Shown: in pieces, positions 1 through 7,570 of the stretch
Position numbering within the stretch: position 1 is the first letter of the stretch
How the letters are laid out: each line of letters begins with the position of its first letter
From: JBOGUF01 sp050696075
GTDB lineage: Bacteria; Chloroflexota; Chloroflexia; Thermomicrobiales; UBA6265
Assembly: GCA_050696075.1 (NCBI GenBank)
Contig: JBOGUF010000033.1
Location: 1-50,753, forward strand
Direction: 5' to 3'
Length of the DNA: 50,753 nucleotides
The notes under the pieces: model-generated
What the model saw: the letters and a program-made list of their open reading frames with translations, nothing else
What the model was told of the DNA's origin: nothing
The model's database searches: none
Position numbers and translations under genes: made by a program

Positions 1-2
1 GC

Positions 3-101
3 AGCCGCGTGCTGCGCAAGGTGCTCAGCCATACCCTGGTGACCCTGATCAGTGCCACCCTGGGGCATCCCCCCTTGCAACACGCCCACCTCCTGACCTG
101 A
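3..101 (+). CDS. 3' end of a gene, possibly a transposase (partial)
   Basis: The window opens inside an ORF of 32 codons ending in TGA. The tail (SRVLRKVLSHTL, then GHPPLQ) resembles the C-terminal helix of DDE transposases, but it is too short to place in a family. It is followed closely by a strong hairpin terminator, which supports a real gene end. The identity is inference only. Confidence 0.35.
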   Translation, partial: SRVLRKVLSHTLVTLISATLGHPPLQHAHLLT

Positions 102-137
102 AATTACCTGCACACGGGGTTAACTACCCTTTTGCTG

Positions 138-172
138 AACGGCCCCGCGCCTGATTCAGGAGCGGGGCCGTT
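138..172 (+). terminator. Rho-independent terminator
   Basis: A perfect 11-bp stem (AACGGCCCCGC with its complement GCGGGGCCGTT) encloses an inner CCTGA/TCAGG pair and is followed by TTTCCTTT. It lies 37 bases after the stop of the partial gene and would end its transcript. Confidence 0.8.
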
Positions 173-298
173 TCCTTTGGACGACATCATCGGTTGGCGG
201 TCTTGGTGTACGTGGCGTACGTAAGGCATCCACGTTAGAGACCCGAAGTCCCCGCTCACTATGCCTGAAGAAATCGCAAGCATCGCTTGCGAGACCGG

Positions 299-341
299 TC
301 TATTCGTTATAGAGTGCGCATAGAACACTTGATCTATTCGT
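299..341 (+). promoter_or_regulatory. 9-bp direct repeat ahead of tcmP
   Basis: TCTATTCGT occurs exactly at 299-307 and again at 333-341, the second copy ending six bases before the ATG at 348. Spacing is 34 bases, about three helical turns. No convincing Shine-Dalgarno precedes the ATG. It could be a regulator half-site pair or chance; only the repeat is seen directly. Confidence 0.3.
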
Positions 342-347
342 GATTGG

Positions 348-1482
348 ATGGACGCGGTGAGCACGGCGCAGTTCTTTGACACACCGGAGCAACAGTCGGT
401 CGTCAAGACCCAACTCGTTGCCAAGTACTTCGGCGCATGGGCGAAGATCATGCTGCCGAGGGCCAAGGGACCCGGCGGCAAGATCGCGTACATTGATCTC
501 TTTTCAGGTCCAGGTGAGTTCGACGACGGGAGCGCCTCCACCCCGCTGTGGCTGCTTAGCCACGCTATCAAGGATCCCGCGCTTTGCGCGTCTCGTGACC
601 ATGTTCAACGACAGGAACCCCGAGTACGTCGCTCGGTTGCGATCCAGGATCGACGACCTTCCGGGGATAGAGAAGCTGATACACAAGCCGCGGGTCTCGA
701 ACGAAGAGGTCGGGAGCAAGCTCGTCGACATGCTCCGCAGCACCACCTTGGTTCCCACCCTCTTCTTCATCGACCCGTGGGGATATAAGGGTCTTTCCCT
801 GGACTTGATTGGCAACGCAATCAGGAGCTGGGGCTGCGACTGTATCTTCTTCTTCACCTACAACCGCATTAATCCGGGGATCAGCAATCCGATCGTTGTC
901 GCGCAGATGAACGATCTTTTCGGCGAGGCGCGAGCACAGCGGCTCCGGGATAAGTTCAGCGGACGCGGCTCTGAAGAACGTCAGGCGACGATCATTAACG
1001 AGTTCGCCGAGGCGCTAAAGGACGTCGGGGGAAAGTTCGTCCTGCCGTTCGAGTTCAAGAGTCGGCACGGCGAGCGGACGAGCCACCACATCATTTTCGT
1101 GAGCAAGGCTTTCCTTGGGTACCATCTCATGAAGGAGGTGATGTTCGGCTTGAGTTCGGACGACGGGGAAATTAGAAGCTTCGAGTACACGCCCGTTAAG
1201 TCACCCCAACCGCCGCTGCTCTTTGCATTTGCGAAGCCTTTCAGCGTCGAGACGCTTAAGAAAATGCTCGTCCGCGCATGCGCCGGCGACGTCCTAACGG
1301 TTTGGCAAGTCTACGAAAACCACGGCGTTGATACCCCCTACACGAAGCGGCACGTCAAGGATGCAATTAGGGCGCTGGAAGCCGAAGGAAGGGTGACTAT
1401 CGACATCCCGGCGGACAAGCGTCCCAAACGGAAAGGGGAGGTGACGTTGGCTGATACCAGGATCGTCACGTTCCCAATCTAA
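348..1482 (+). pseudogene. tcmP: Three-Cys-motif partner protein TcmP, frameshifted
   Basis: The N-terminal part reads from ATG 348 (QSVVKTQLVAKYFGAWAKIM, then YIDLFSGPGEF) and matches the start of the TcmP family. Homology then jumps to the +1 frame near base 579: SHAIKDP continues as RFARLVTMFNDRNPEYV and runs to 1482 (LFFIDPWGYKGLSL, YNRINPG). Removing one base in the GC-rich stretch around 575-590 restores one protein of about 377 residues. The family partners with Gp37/Gp68-type three-Cys proteins, and one follows 12 bases downstream behind TAAGGAGG. Its biochemical role is unknown. The break is either true decay or a sequencing error. Confidence 0.8.
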
Positions 1483-1494
1483 GGAGGCGCACCC

Positions 1495-2235
1495 ATGGCT
1501 CTATCATCAGCGATCGAATGGACCGATGCGACGTGGAACCCGGTCACGGGTTGTACCCAGGTATCTCCGGGCTGCGACCATTGCTACGCACTGGCGTTCG
1601 CCGAGCGTTTTCGCGGCGTTCCTAACCATCCATACGAGCAAGGATTCGATCTACGCCTCTGGCCTGAGCGATTGGAACTTCCGCTGCGTTGGAAAAAGCC
1701 ACGCCGTATCTTCGTCAACTCCATGTCCGACCTGTTCCATGCTGACGTTCCCGACGACTTCATCCGGAACGTCTTCGACACGATGGTGCGTGCAGATCAA
1801 CACGTCTATCAGGTGCTGACGAAGCGACCACAACGGCTGACCAGGCTTGCGACTACCTTGCCGTGGCCCGATCATATTTGGATTGGCGTATCCGTCGAGT
1901 CGAACGAGTACATCTGGAGGGCCGACTTCCTACGGCGTGTCCCAGCAGCCGTGCGTTTCATCAGTGCGGAGCCGCTGATTGGTCCGATCGATCAGCTAAA
2001 GCTCGACGGGATCCACTGGCTGATCACCGGAGGCGAGAGCGGTCCGCACTTCCGACCGTGCGATCCGAATTGGGTTCGGGAGGCTCGCGATCATTGCGTT
2101 TCGGAGCATGTGGCGTACTTCCACAAACAGTGGGGCGGACGGACATCGAAGGTCGGTGGGCGCGAGTTGGACGGTCGAACCTGGGACGAGATGCCGACGA
2201 ACGATCGTCCGATAAACCGACAGCTTCCGATCTAG
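1495..2235 (+). CDS. Three-Cys-motif protein, phage Gp37/Gp68 family (DUF5131)
   Basis: 246 residues, complete. The N-terminus carries IEWTDATWNPVTGC followed by CDHCY, the C-x6-C-x2-C three-cysteine motif that names the family, which may bind a metal or Fe-S centre. Further family blocks are RIFVNSMSDLFH, VLTKRPQRL and TGGESGPHFRPC. The start has a consensus TAAGGAGG Shine-Dalgarno in the gap after tcmP, so the two form an operon. Function is not established; the pair travels through phages and islands and may belong to a conflict system. This member is intact although its partner is broken. Confidence 0.9.
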   Translation: MALSSAIEWTDATWNPVTGCTQVSPGCDHCYALAFAERFRGVPNHPYEQGFDLRLWPERLELPLRWKKPRRIFVNSMSDLFHADVPDDFIRNVFDTMVRADQHVYQVLTKRPQRLTRLATTLPWPDHIWIGVSVESNEYIWRADFLRRVPAAVRFISAEPLIGPIDQLKLDGIHWLITGGESGPHFRPCDPNWVREARDHCVSEHVAYFHKQWGGRTSKVGGRELDGRTWDEMPTNDRPINRQLPI

Positions 2236-2237
2236 CC

Positions 2238-2259
2238 CTCCAACCTTGCCAGGTTGGAG
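2238..2259. repeat. Hairpin after the three-Cys gene
   Basis: CTCCAACCT, loop TGCC, AGGTTGGAG forms a perfect 9-bp stem starting three bases after the upstream stop. There is no T-run, so it is a weak terminator at best or a structure in the mRNA leader of the next small ORF. Confidence 0.4.
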
Positions 2260-2275
2260 TCAGGATGACGGCTTG

Positions 2276-2464
2276 ATGACCATGCAGTTGGACGAACTCG
2301 TCCGCGGCGAAGACGTCGAGTGGACGCCAGCGATGAAGGAACAACTCAGTCGCGAGGCCGACGAGATGTTCCGCCGAGGCGAGCTGCCCGATCCCGATGT
2401 CTTGCCGTACGCGTTGCTTGATGATCGCTCCACGGAGGCAGGCAGTTCTCCTCGATCCCAATAG
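2276..2464 (+). CDS. Small acidic hypothetical protein
   Basis: 62 codons starting MTMQLDELVRGEDVEWTP; an upstream in-frame ATG at 2246 is possible. The sequence is acidic and predicted helical (MKEQLSREADEMFRRGEL), the style of a small antitoxin or adaptor, but no family is recognised. The ribosome site is weak (CAGGATG). It lies 40 bases after the three-Cys gene and may be co-transcribed. It could be non-coding. Confidence 0.4.
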   Translation: MTMQLDELVRGEDVEWTPAMKEQLSREADEMFRRGELPDPDVLPYALLDDRSTEAGSSPRSQ

Positions 2465-2559
2465 GCGCTGGGACAACGACGATGAAACCGCCAGCGTGTC
2501 AATGAGGTAAAGTGAGGTCGCGTCAATCGACACCACTATGGGCTTGAAGGATCGGCGCT

Positions 2560-2859
2560 ATGACCAACGCCATTTCAACAGGCGAAGCACGGACGGATTT
2601 TGAACGCCTGGTCGACTCGGTTGGTGACACCGAGGAACCGGCGATCGTTGAACGAGAGGGTCGGACGCCAGTCGTCGTCATCAGCCTCACGGAAGACGAA
2701 CGGCTCCCGCGAGAAGAAGCGACGCGCGATTGGGCGAGCATCGCCGAGGTGCGCGCGCAGAACGCCGACAAAGACCCGGAGCATGTCTTTGCCGACGTGA
2801 CCGCCGAAGTCGAGGCGGTGCGCCGCGAGCGTCGCGAGGCGCATGCCGGAGGTGCATAG
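2560..2859 (+). CDS. Phd/YefM-type antitoxin, orphan
   Basis: 99 residues beginning MTNAISTGEARTDFERLVD, with the AIVEREGRTPVVVISL block typical of Phd/YefM (prevent-host-death) antitoxins, which bind the promoter DNA with their N-terminal half and a toxin with the C-terminal tail. GAAGGA sits at proper distance before ATG 2560. No complete toxin follows. A reading frame overlapping its 3' end begins MPEVHRVV and stops looking like a PIN protein after about eight residues, so the toxin appears to have been lost. Confidence 0.75.
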   Translation: MTNAISTGEARTDFERLVDSVGDTEEPAIVEREGRTPVVVISLTEDERLPREEATRDWASIAEVRAQNADKDPEHVFADVTAEVEAVRRERREAHAGGA

Positions 2860-2868
2860 AGTCGTCGC
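2843..2868 (+). pseudogene. Possible remnant of a PIN-toxin start
   Basis: An ATG inside the 3' end of the Phd gene reads MPEVHRVV, which in many PIN toxins continues as LDTN. Here it becomes ASR and the similarity ends at the 3' end of the convergent DinB gene. Position and overlap fit a truncated toxin. With only eight residues this is a suggestion. Confidence 0.25.
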
Positions 2869-3407
2869 TAGCCGAACGATGAATCGGCGTGCGCCGTCGC
2901 CTCATTCGCCTGCCACGGCGCCTCGTCCCCGATGTCCCCCACGAAATTGCCGGCATCCGAATGCCCCAGCAACTGCCGCACCGCCTGCGACTCCCCGATG
3001 TGGTACCAGTAGTGGTAGGTCGTGCGGAGGAGGCGGGTGCCGATGTTCTCCGGGTCGGTTTGGCCGTCGACCACAAAATGGGTCGCCAGCGTTTCCGCTG
3101 ACAGCCCGTCAAGAAAAGGGTCGCCCGCCCGCGTCACCGTCTCCCACGCCGCCCACATCTCCGCCAGCGGCGGCGTGCTCGCCGGGGCGCCAAACCCGAC
3201 CAGATCGTTCAGTTCCGGCACGGCGAAGCGCCCTTCCGGCCGGAAAATCCAGTACCGCTGTTCCTGCCAGGCCAGGTGCCCGACCATCCAACTGATCGCA
3301 TTGATCGGCTGGAAGCGCTGTCGGGCCTCCTCGTCCGTTACCCCATCGAGGGCGCGCCGGAACTCGCTCCGCGCGAAGCGCAATTGCGTCACCAATGGAT
3401 GCACCAT
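2868..3407 (-). CDS. DinB-family protein
   Basis: 179 residues, a four-helix-bundle DinB/YfiT-like protein. Helix 1 is MVHPLVTQLRFARSEFRRAL; WMVGHLAWQEQRYW and YHYWYHIGESQAVRQLLGH supply the histidines that in this superfamily form a divalent-metal triad. Members include mycothiol- and bacillithiol-dependent enzymes and many uncharacterised stress proteins; the substrate cannot be named here. AAAGGA precedes the ATG. It is divergent from the META protein gene. Confidence 0.85.
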   Translation of the reverse strand: MVHPLVTQLRFARSEFRRALDGVTDEEARQRFQPINAISWMVGHLAWQEQRYWIFRPEGRFAVPELNDLVGFGAPASTPPLAEMWAAWETVTRAGDPFLDGLSAETLATHFVVDGQTDPENIGTRLLRTTYHYWYHIGESQAVRQLLGHSDAGNFVGDIGDEAPWQANEATAHADSSFG

Positions 3408-3497
3408 CCCTCGTTCCTTTCTTCGCTTCGTCCGTCACCAACCGGCCAACGCGCTGCTTGGAACTATGACTCGCCAGGCGGCGTTTATGTGTCATGA

Positions 3498-3524
3498 TGG
3501 ACGTCGCATGTTTTCTGACGTCCA
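3498..3524 (+). promoter_or_regulatory. Leader hairpin next to the META gene RBS
   Basis: TGGACGTC (3498-3505) and GACGTCCA (3517-3524) form a perfect 8-bp inverted repeat with an 11-base loop; its last base is the first base of the Shine-Dalgarno AAAGGAGG. It may be an operator dyad or an mRNA hairpin that limits ribosome access. Confidence 0.45.
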
Positions 3525-3540
3525 AAGGAGGAATCCATTG

Positions 3541-4374
3541 ATGCGTCTGACAGTTGCTCTCTCCGTCCTGGCTCTCGCCGCGAGCGCCCTGTTTGCTCAC
3601 GGACCCCATGTCCGAGCGCAGGGAACCCCTCAGTCGGCAACACCCGACTCCGCACCTGCCATCCCGCCAGTCGTTTGGCACCTCGCCGCGATCACGGCGG
3701 CAGACGGGTCCGAGCAGATACCGGATGATCCTGACAAATACACCATCCAATTCCTGCCGGAGGGTGTCGCCGCCATTGTCGCCGATTGCAACGTGGGCTC
3801 CGGCGCCTACACGGTCGAGGGCGCCAGCCTCGACATCGCCAACATCATCTCCACGCTGGTTGCCTGCCCGCCGGAGTCAATCTCCGACGACTATCTCCGA
3901 TACCTCGATGAAGCCGTCTCCTTCAGCTATGAAGAGGACGCGCTTGTCCTGGCGCTGCCCGACGCCGGACCTCTCCGCTTCATCCCGGCGCTGACCGGCG
4001 TCGTCTGGGAATGGCAAGGGTTCGAGGGCGGCGACGACTCCGAGATCGTCCCGGACGTCCCGTCGAATTACACGATCCAATTCCTGCCGGACGGCTCGGC
4101 GCATGTCCTCGCCGACTGCAATCGTGGCCGCGGAACCTACACGGCCGACGAGGCTCTCATCGACATCTCGCCCATTGCGCTCACCCGCATCGGCTGCCCG
4201 CCAGGCTCGCTGGGGACCGAGTTCGCGGCTGACCTCGAAGAGGTTAACACCTATGTCTTCCGCGATGGCAATCTCTACCTGGCCCTGCCCATGGACGCCG
4301 GCATTCATGAGTTCGCCGCGATCGTCGCCGAACCGGACCAAGGGACTCCAGCGGCGTCGCCGGCGAGCGGGTAA
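3541..4374 (+). CDS. Secreted protein with two META domains
   Basis: 277 residues from ATG 3541 behind AAAGGAGG. A signal peptide (MRLTVALSVLALAASALFA) is followed by a low-complexity linker. Two copies of a META/HslJ-like fold follow at about residues 40-145 and 150-260. Each has the WxL/WEW start, a YTIQFLP strand, the ADCN turn, a GxYT strand and a C-P-P segment (ACPPESI, GCPPGSL). META domains occur in heat-stress and secreted proteins of unknown function. The C-terminus (GTPAASPASG) is Pro/Ser-rich. The duplication within one chain is clear. Confidence 0.85.
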   Translation: MRLTVALSVLALAASALFAHGPHVRAQGTPQSATPDSAPAIPPVVWHLAAITAADGSEQIPDDPDKYTIQFLPEGVAAIVADCNVGSGAYTVEGASLDIANIISTLVACPPESISDDYLRYLDEAVSFSYEEDALVLALPDAGPLRFIPALTGVVWEWQGFEGGDDSEIVPDVPSNYTIQFLPDGSAHVLADCNRGRGTYTADEALIDISPIALTRIGCPPGSLGTEFAADLEEVNTYVFRDGNLYLALPMDAGIHEFAAIVAEPDQGTPAASPASG

Positions 4375-4439
4375 GATGTGCGCGCACGCTGCATGATGTC
4401 CCAGGACGCGACGCGCCGATTCGCAAGGAGGACGTGTTC

Positions 4440-5252
4440 TTGGCCACCGCGAGCGAAGAACTGCGCCTGACGAGCTTCCCGTCGCCCGGCGTTTCGCTGC
4501 CGATCGAAGGCCCGCCTTTCACGCGCCCCGACCCCGACTTGGTGCGCCAACTGCACGTGGTCAGCAGCGCCACCGCCAGCGCCATGCTGCACAAGATGGG
4601 CGTTCGCCAGATCTTCATCCAAGGGCCAATTGCTCGCCAGCCGGGCGCCAAGATTGTCGGCCCTGCCGTCACCTTACAGTTCATGCCGCAGCGTGAGGAT
4701 GTTGCCTCCGGTGTCGCACAGGAGAACGTCGAGAAGCGCACCGCGCTCTGGGCCGTCTTTGACACGGTCCAGCCCGGCGACATCCTCGTCGTCCAGGCCT
4801 TCGGCGACCTTCACACCGGTTGCATGGGCGAGATGCTGCTCACCTACCTCAAGGGGCGAGGCGGCCTCGGTGCCGTCGTCGACGGGTGCATCCGCGACTA
4901 TCCGAAGGTACGCGAGCTCGGCATCCCCGTCTGGACCGTCGGCGTCACCCCGAATTACGCCTCCCAATCGACCCTCTTCCCTTGGGCCTACAACGTCCCA
5001 GTCGCCTGTAGCCGTGTTCTCGTCCTCCCCGGCGACATCGTCATCGCCGACGACGACGGCGCCACCTTGATCCCCGCCAACCTCGCCCCCATCGTCCTCG
5101 AACGCACCCTCGAACACGAGGAATGGGAAGTCTTCAGCCGCCTCAAGCTCGCCGAAGGCGGCAGCCTGAAGAAGTACTACCCCCTCAACGAAGATGGCCA
5201 GCGAGAGTATGAGGAATGGCGCGCGGCGCAAGAGCCCGACAACCAGTTGTGA
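4440..5252 (+). CDS. RraA-like family protein
   Basis: About 270 residues. TTG 4440 is preferred because AAGGAGG (4425-4431) lies 8 bases upstream; the GTG at 4434 would be only 2 bases away. The core has VSSATASAMLHKMG, GPAVTLQF, the Asp/Gly block GDLHTGCMGEMLLTYLKGRG, and GAVVDGCIRDYPKVRELG, which matches the GGxGAVVDGxxRD active-site loop of RraA/HMG-aldolase proteins. Such proteins are either class II 4-hydroxy-4-methyl-2-oxoglutarate/oxaloacetate lyases or RNase E inhibitors. The C-terminal PGDIVIADDDGATLIP strand is typical. An aldolase-type enzyme is more likely than an RNase regulator, but the substrate is unknown. Confidence 0.88.
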   Translation: MATASEELRLTSFPSPGVSLPIEGPPFTRPDPDLVRQLHVVSSATASAMLHKMGVRQIFIQGPIARQPGAKIVGPAVTLQFMPQREDVASGVAQENVEKRTALWAVFDTVQPGDILVVQAFGDLHTGCMGEMLLTYLKGRGGLGAVVDGCIRDYPKVRELGIPVWTVGVTPNYASQSTLFPWAYNVPVACSRVLVLPGDIVIADDDGATLIPANLAPIVLERTLEHEEWEVFSRLKLAEGGSLKKYYPLNEDGQREYEEWRAAQEPDNQL

Positions 5253-5303
5253 TTTCCATTCATGCCCGCCGTCCAGACTCGAACCGACCTATCGACACAA
5301 CGA

Positions 5304-5316
5304 TATCATTGTGATA
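5304..5316. promoter_or_regulatory. Inverted repeat TATCA-TTG-TGATA before the DUF6932/XRE pair
   Basis: A perfect 5-3-5 dyad ends two bases before the ATG at 5319. Its position would let a bound repressor block initiation, and the second gene of the unit encodes an HTH protein, so autoregulation is plausible. The TATCAT half could also serve as a -10 element of a near-leaderless transcript. Confidence 0.4.
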
Positions 5317-5318
5317 CG

Positions 5319-5757
5319 ATGATCACGTTCGATCAGGACGGCAACCTGTCGCCCGGTATTCACTGGCTTTCATGGCCCGAGTTCATCGCGGCTTTTGCTT
5401 GGAACGACGATCGTCGGCGGCTCATTGCCGGTCTCAAAAGGGCCTTGGATGACCTCAGGTCGGCTGGGTGCCAGACGGTCTATGTTGACGGCAGTTTTGT
5501 CACCGCGAAGGATGTCCCGGCCGACTTTGATGCATGCTGGGACCGCGCGGGCGTGAACTTGAGGAGCCTGCCGATCGTCCTCTTGACGTTCGACGACGAC
5601 CGGGCAATGCAATAAGGGCGCTATGGCGGCGAAATTGTTCCCAGCCGATTTGTCGGCTGATGCCGAGGGCACGCGATTCGTCAATTTCTTTCAGCGGGAC
5701 CGGAACACGGGTCGACCGAAGGGGATCGTTGCTCTCAATCTGAAGGATGTGCCATGA
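5319..5757 (+). pseudogene. DUF6932-like, nucleotidyltransferase-type gene with a stop and a frameshift
   Basis: From ATG 5319: MITFDQDGNLSPGIHWLSWPEF, then a helix pair and CQTVYVDGSFVTAKDVPADFD, which has the GS...DxD look of minimal nucleotidyltransferases and matches DUF6932. A TAA at 5613-5615 interrupts RAMQ-GRYGGE. One base further on (near 5634) the reading must shift +1 to continue as LFPADLSADAEGTRFVNFFQ and GRPKGIVALNLKDVP, the family's normal C-terminus. The restored protein would be about 145 residues and ends in a 4-base ATGA overlap with the XRE gene. Two independent lesions point to real decay. Confidence 0.7.
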
Positions 5758-6206
5758 TCAAGAATGACCGCCAGCGCCAGATCACTCAGGAAGAAATCAG
5801 GAAGTTCGAGGAGGCGATTGCCAACCTCCCCGATTTCGCCACCCTCGACAATGAGGACGATCGGCACTTTTGGCAGATTCAGAACGACGCACTGCACAGC
5901 ATGCTTGGCGATCTCCGGGCGCAATTGACCGACTACGAGCAATTGAGAACGGGCCGACTTCAAGCAGTATCGCTCGATTCTCTGCCGCAATTGGCGGAGG
6001 CCCTGATCGCCGCCCGCATCGCCTCTGGCCTCACCCAACGGCAGCTCGCCGAGCGTCTCGGCCTCAAGGAGCAGCAGATCCAGCGCTACGAGGCGACCGA
6101 CTATCAGTCGGCCAGCCTCGCCCGGATCACCGAGGTCGCCTCGGCCCTCCGCATCGAGGTTAGGGGAGAGATCGGCCTGCCCGGTGCGGCAACGCGGGCA
6201 GCGTGA
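5754..6206 (+). CDS. XRE-family helix-turn-helix protein
   Basis: 150 residues. The N-terminal half is helical (QITQEEIRKFEEAIANL); the C-terminal half is an XRE HTH: LIAARIASGLTQRQLAERLG, then LKEQQIQRYEATDYQSASLARITEVASAL. This layout is that of antitoxins or antitoxin-like repressors that follow a small toxin. It is translationally coupled to the preceding DUF6932 gene by ATGA. It likely bound the dyad at 5304-5316. It stays open although its partner is broken. Confidence 0.8.
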   Translation: MIKNDRQRQITQEEIRKFEEAIANLPDFATLDNEDDRHFWQIQNDALHSMLGDLRAQLTDYEQLRTGRLQAVSLDSLPQLAEALIAARIASGLTQRQLAERLGLKEQQIQRYEATDYQSASLARITEVASALRIEVRGEIGLPGAATRAA

Positions 6207-6249
6207 ACCGCACCGGAGAGCAACTGCCGAATCGACCACCGAGCGAGTG

Positions 6250-6993
6250 TTAGGAAGACGCGGTCGGCGTAGTTGCCGGGCCTCCCTCGAAGTGGACGAG
6301 GTCGAGGAAGCTGTCCTCGGACTCCTCCCGCACCACTCCTACGCCGGGGCAGTAGTATTTATTCTCCGTTTCATCATCTAGTGGATTGACGTCCTCGGTC
6401 TTCAGGCATCCGCTGAACTGCCCGGCCGGCGTGGTGATCGCTTCGTCCACCGCGATCACGGTGGAGATATCTTCGGCGATGCCGGGTGCCCGCTCCTGTT
6501 CAAACACCTGCCCCACGTCTGGATCGGGCAGCATAAAGAGTCCAGGTTGATTCTCGCCCTCGCCGGCCAACCACGCCCCCGAATGGCCGACGACTTCGCC
6601 GTCCTCGTAGTCGTCAACCGATTCGCCAAGGTAATAGATGGTGCCGTCGTCGTCCTGGGCGTAATAGTCGAGCGTCGACTCGACCAGTTTCCCATTCTCA
6701 TACTCCTTGACCTCGACCACCGCGACCTCGACGCCGGCCACCTCCGCCGTCTCGGCCAGCACCGTCTCCTCGACACGGGTCTGAATCGTCTCGCCGGTAT
6801 CGGGGTCCGTCTCCTCACCGACGTATTCCTTGTACCGGACCGATGCCAGCGGGAAAAACGGGTTGGTGACGACCGGGCCGAGGGTTTCGGCGCCGGCGAG
6901 CGGGGTCGCCTCTTGGGCGAAACCGCCCCCCGGCGCAACGATCAGCATCGCGGCGAACATTGACCCGACCAGCGCGAACATGCCGTGCTTCAT
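6250..6993 (-). CDS. Secreted hypothetical protein
   Basis: 247 residues with a clear signal peptide (KHGMFALVGSMFAAMLIVAP, cleavage near GFAQ). AGGAGG precedes the ATG. The mature part is acidic and beta-rich: NPFFPL, RYKEYVGEETDPDTGE, a VAVVEVKEYENGKLVEST strand pair, YYAQDDDGTIYYLGE, then a Cys pair in GCLKTEDVNP and YYCPGVGVV. The NPFFPL start and YCPGVGVVRE end recur in exported proteins of Chloroflexi and Actinobacteria, function unknown. It lies downstream of the PepSY gene on the same strand. Confidence 0.8.
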   Translation of the reverse strand: MKHGMFALVGSMFAAMLIVAPGGGFAQEATPLAGAETLGPVVTNPFFPLASVRYKEYVGEETDPDTGETIQTRVEETVLAETAEVAGVEVAVVEVKEYENGKLVESTLDYYAQDDDGTIYYLGESVDDYEDGEVVGHSGAWLAGEGENQPGLFMLPDPDVGQVFEQERAPGIAEDISTVIAVDEAITTPAGQFSGCLKTEDVNPLDDETENKYYCPGVGVVREESEDSFLDLVHFEGGPATTPTASS

Positions 6994-7104
6994 CGCGGTC
7001 CTCCTGGCGTATCGGTGATGTCAGTCATCAGTGTATGGTGAGGCATACCGGGCGTCGCCGACTGCCCGGCTCGGTTGCAGCGAATGCGCCGGATCTGACC
7101 GAAT

Positions 7105-7524
7105 TTAGTCGTCCTGGTCGGCCGCCAGCACCTCGCCGGTCGCCGCATCGACCTTGACGTCAAACTCGCCGACGTCGACGTTGAAGACGAGCCGGCCGTC
7201 GAAGTACTCCACGTCGACTTCGCCGATGGGGCCGGATACGGCTGATTGGGCCGCCGCGATTGCCCGTTCGAGGCTGATCCCGGCCCGCGGCAGCAACTCC
7301 TTGCCGTCGTCGATCGTGCCGGGGGCAACCGTGTCGTCGTCGTCGTCCGAAACGCCGATCAGCCGGGCCAGGCTCGCCGCCCCATCGCGGGCCGATTCGA
7401 CCAGTGACGATGGATGCGCGTGGGTCCTGACCGGTCCAGTGCTGGCGCTTGCTCCGATGATGCCGCTGCCGAGTACTCCCGCTCCCAGAACGAGTGCCAC
7501 GATCCAACGCCCTCGCGTCTGCAT
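7105..7524 (-). CDS. PepSY-domain secreted protein
   Basis: 139 residues: signal or anchor segment (RWIVALVLGAGVLGSGIIG), acidic linker (DDDDDT), then one PepSY domain at about residues 80-139. It shows the usual pattern ISLERAIAAAQSAVSG, GEVDVEYFDGRLVFNVDVG and FDVKVDAATGEVLAADQDD. PepSY domains are protease-inhibitor-like and often sit near two-component systems, as here with the OmpR pair about 1 kb away. GGAGG precedes the ATG. Confidence 0.88.
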   Translation of the reverse strand: MQTRGRWIVALVLGAGVLGSGIIGASASTGPVRTHAHPSSLVESARDGAASLARLIGVSDDDDDTVAPGTIDDGKELLPRAGISLERAIAAAQSAVSGPIGEVDVEYFDGRLVFNVDVGEFDVKVDAATGEVLAADQDD

Positions 7525-7570
7525 GACTCACCTCCGTGCAATCGCCATCCGACCACCTTGACGATCGTGC

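Noticed and set aside
3022..3540. Upstream extension of the META protein.
   Set aside because: It runs through the divergent DinB gene; the signal peptide and AAAGGAGG mark ATG 3541.
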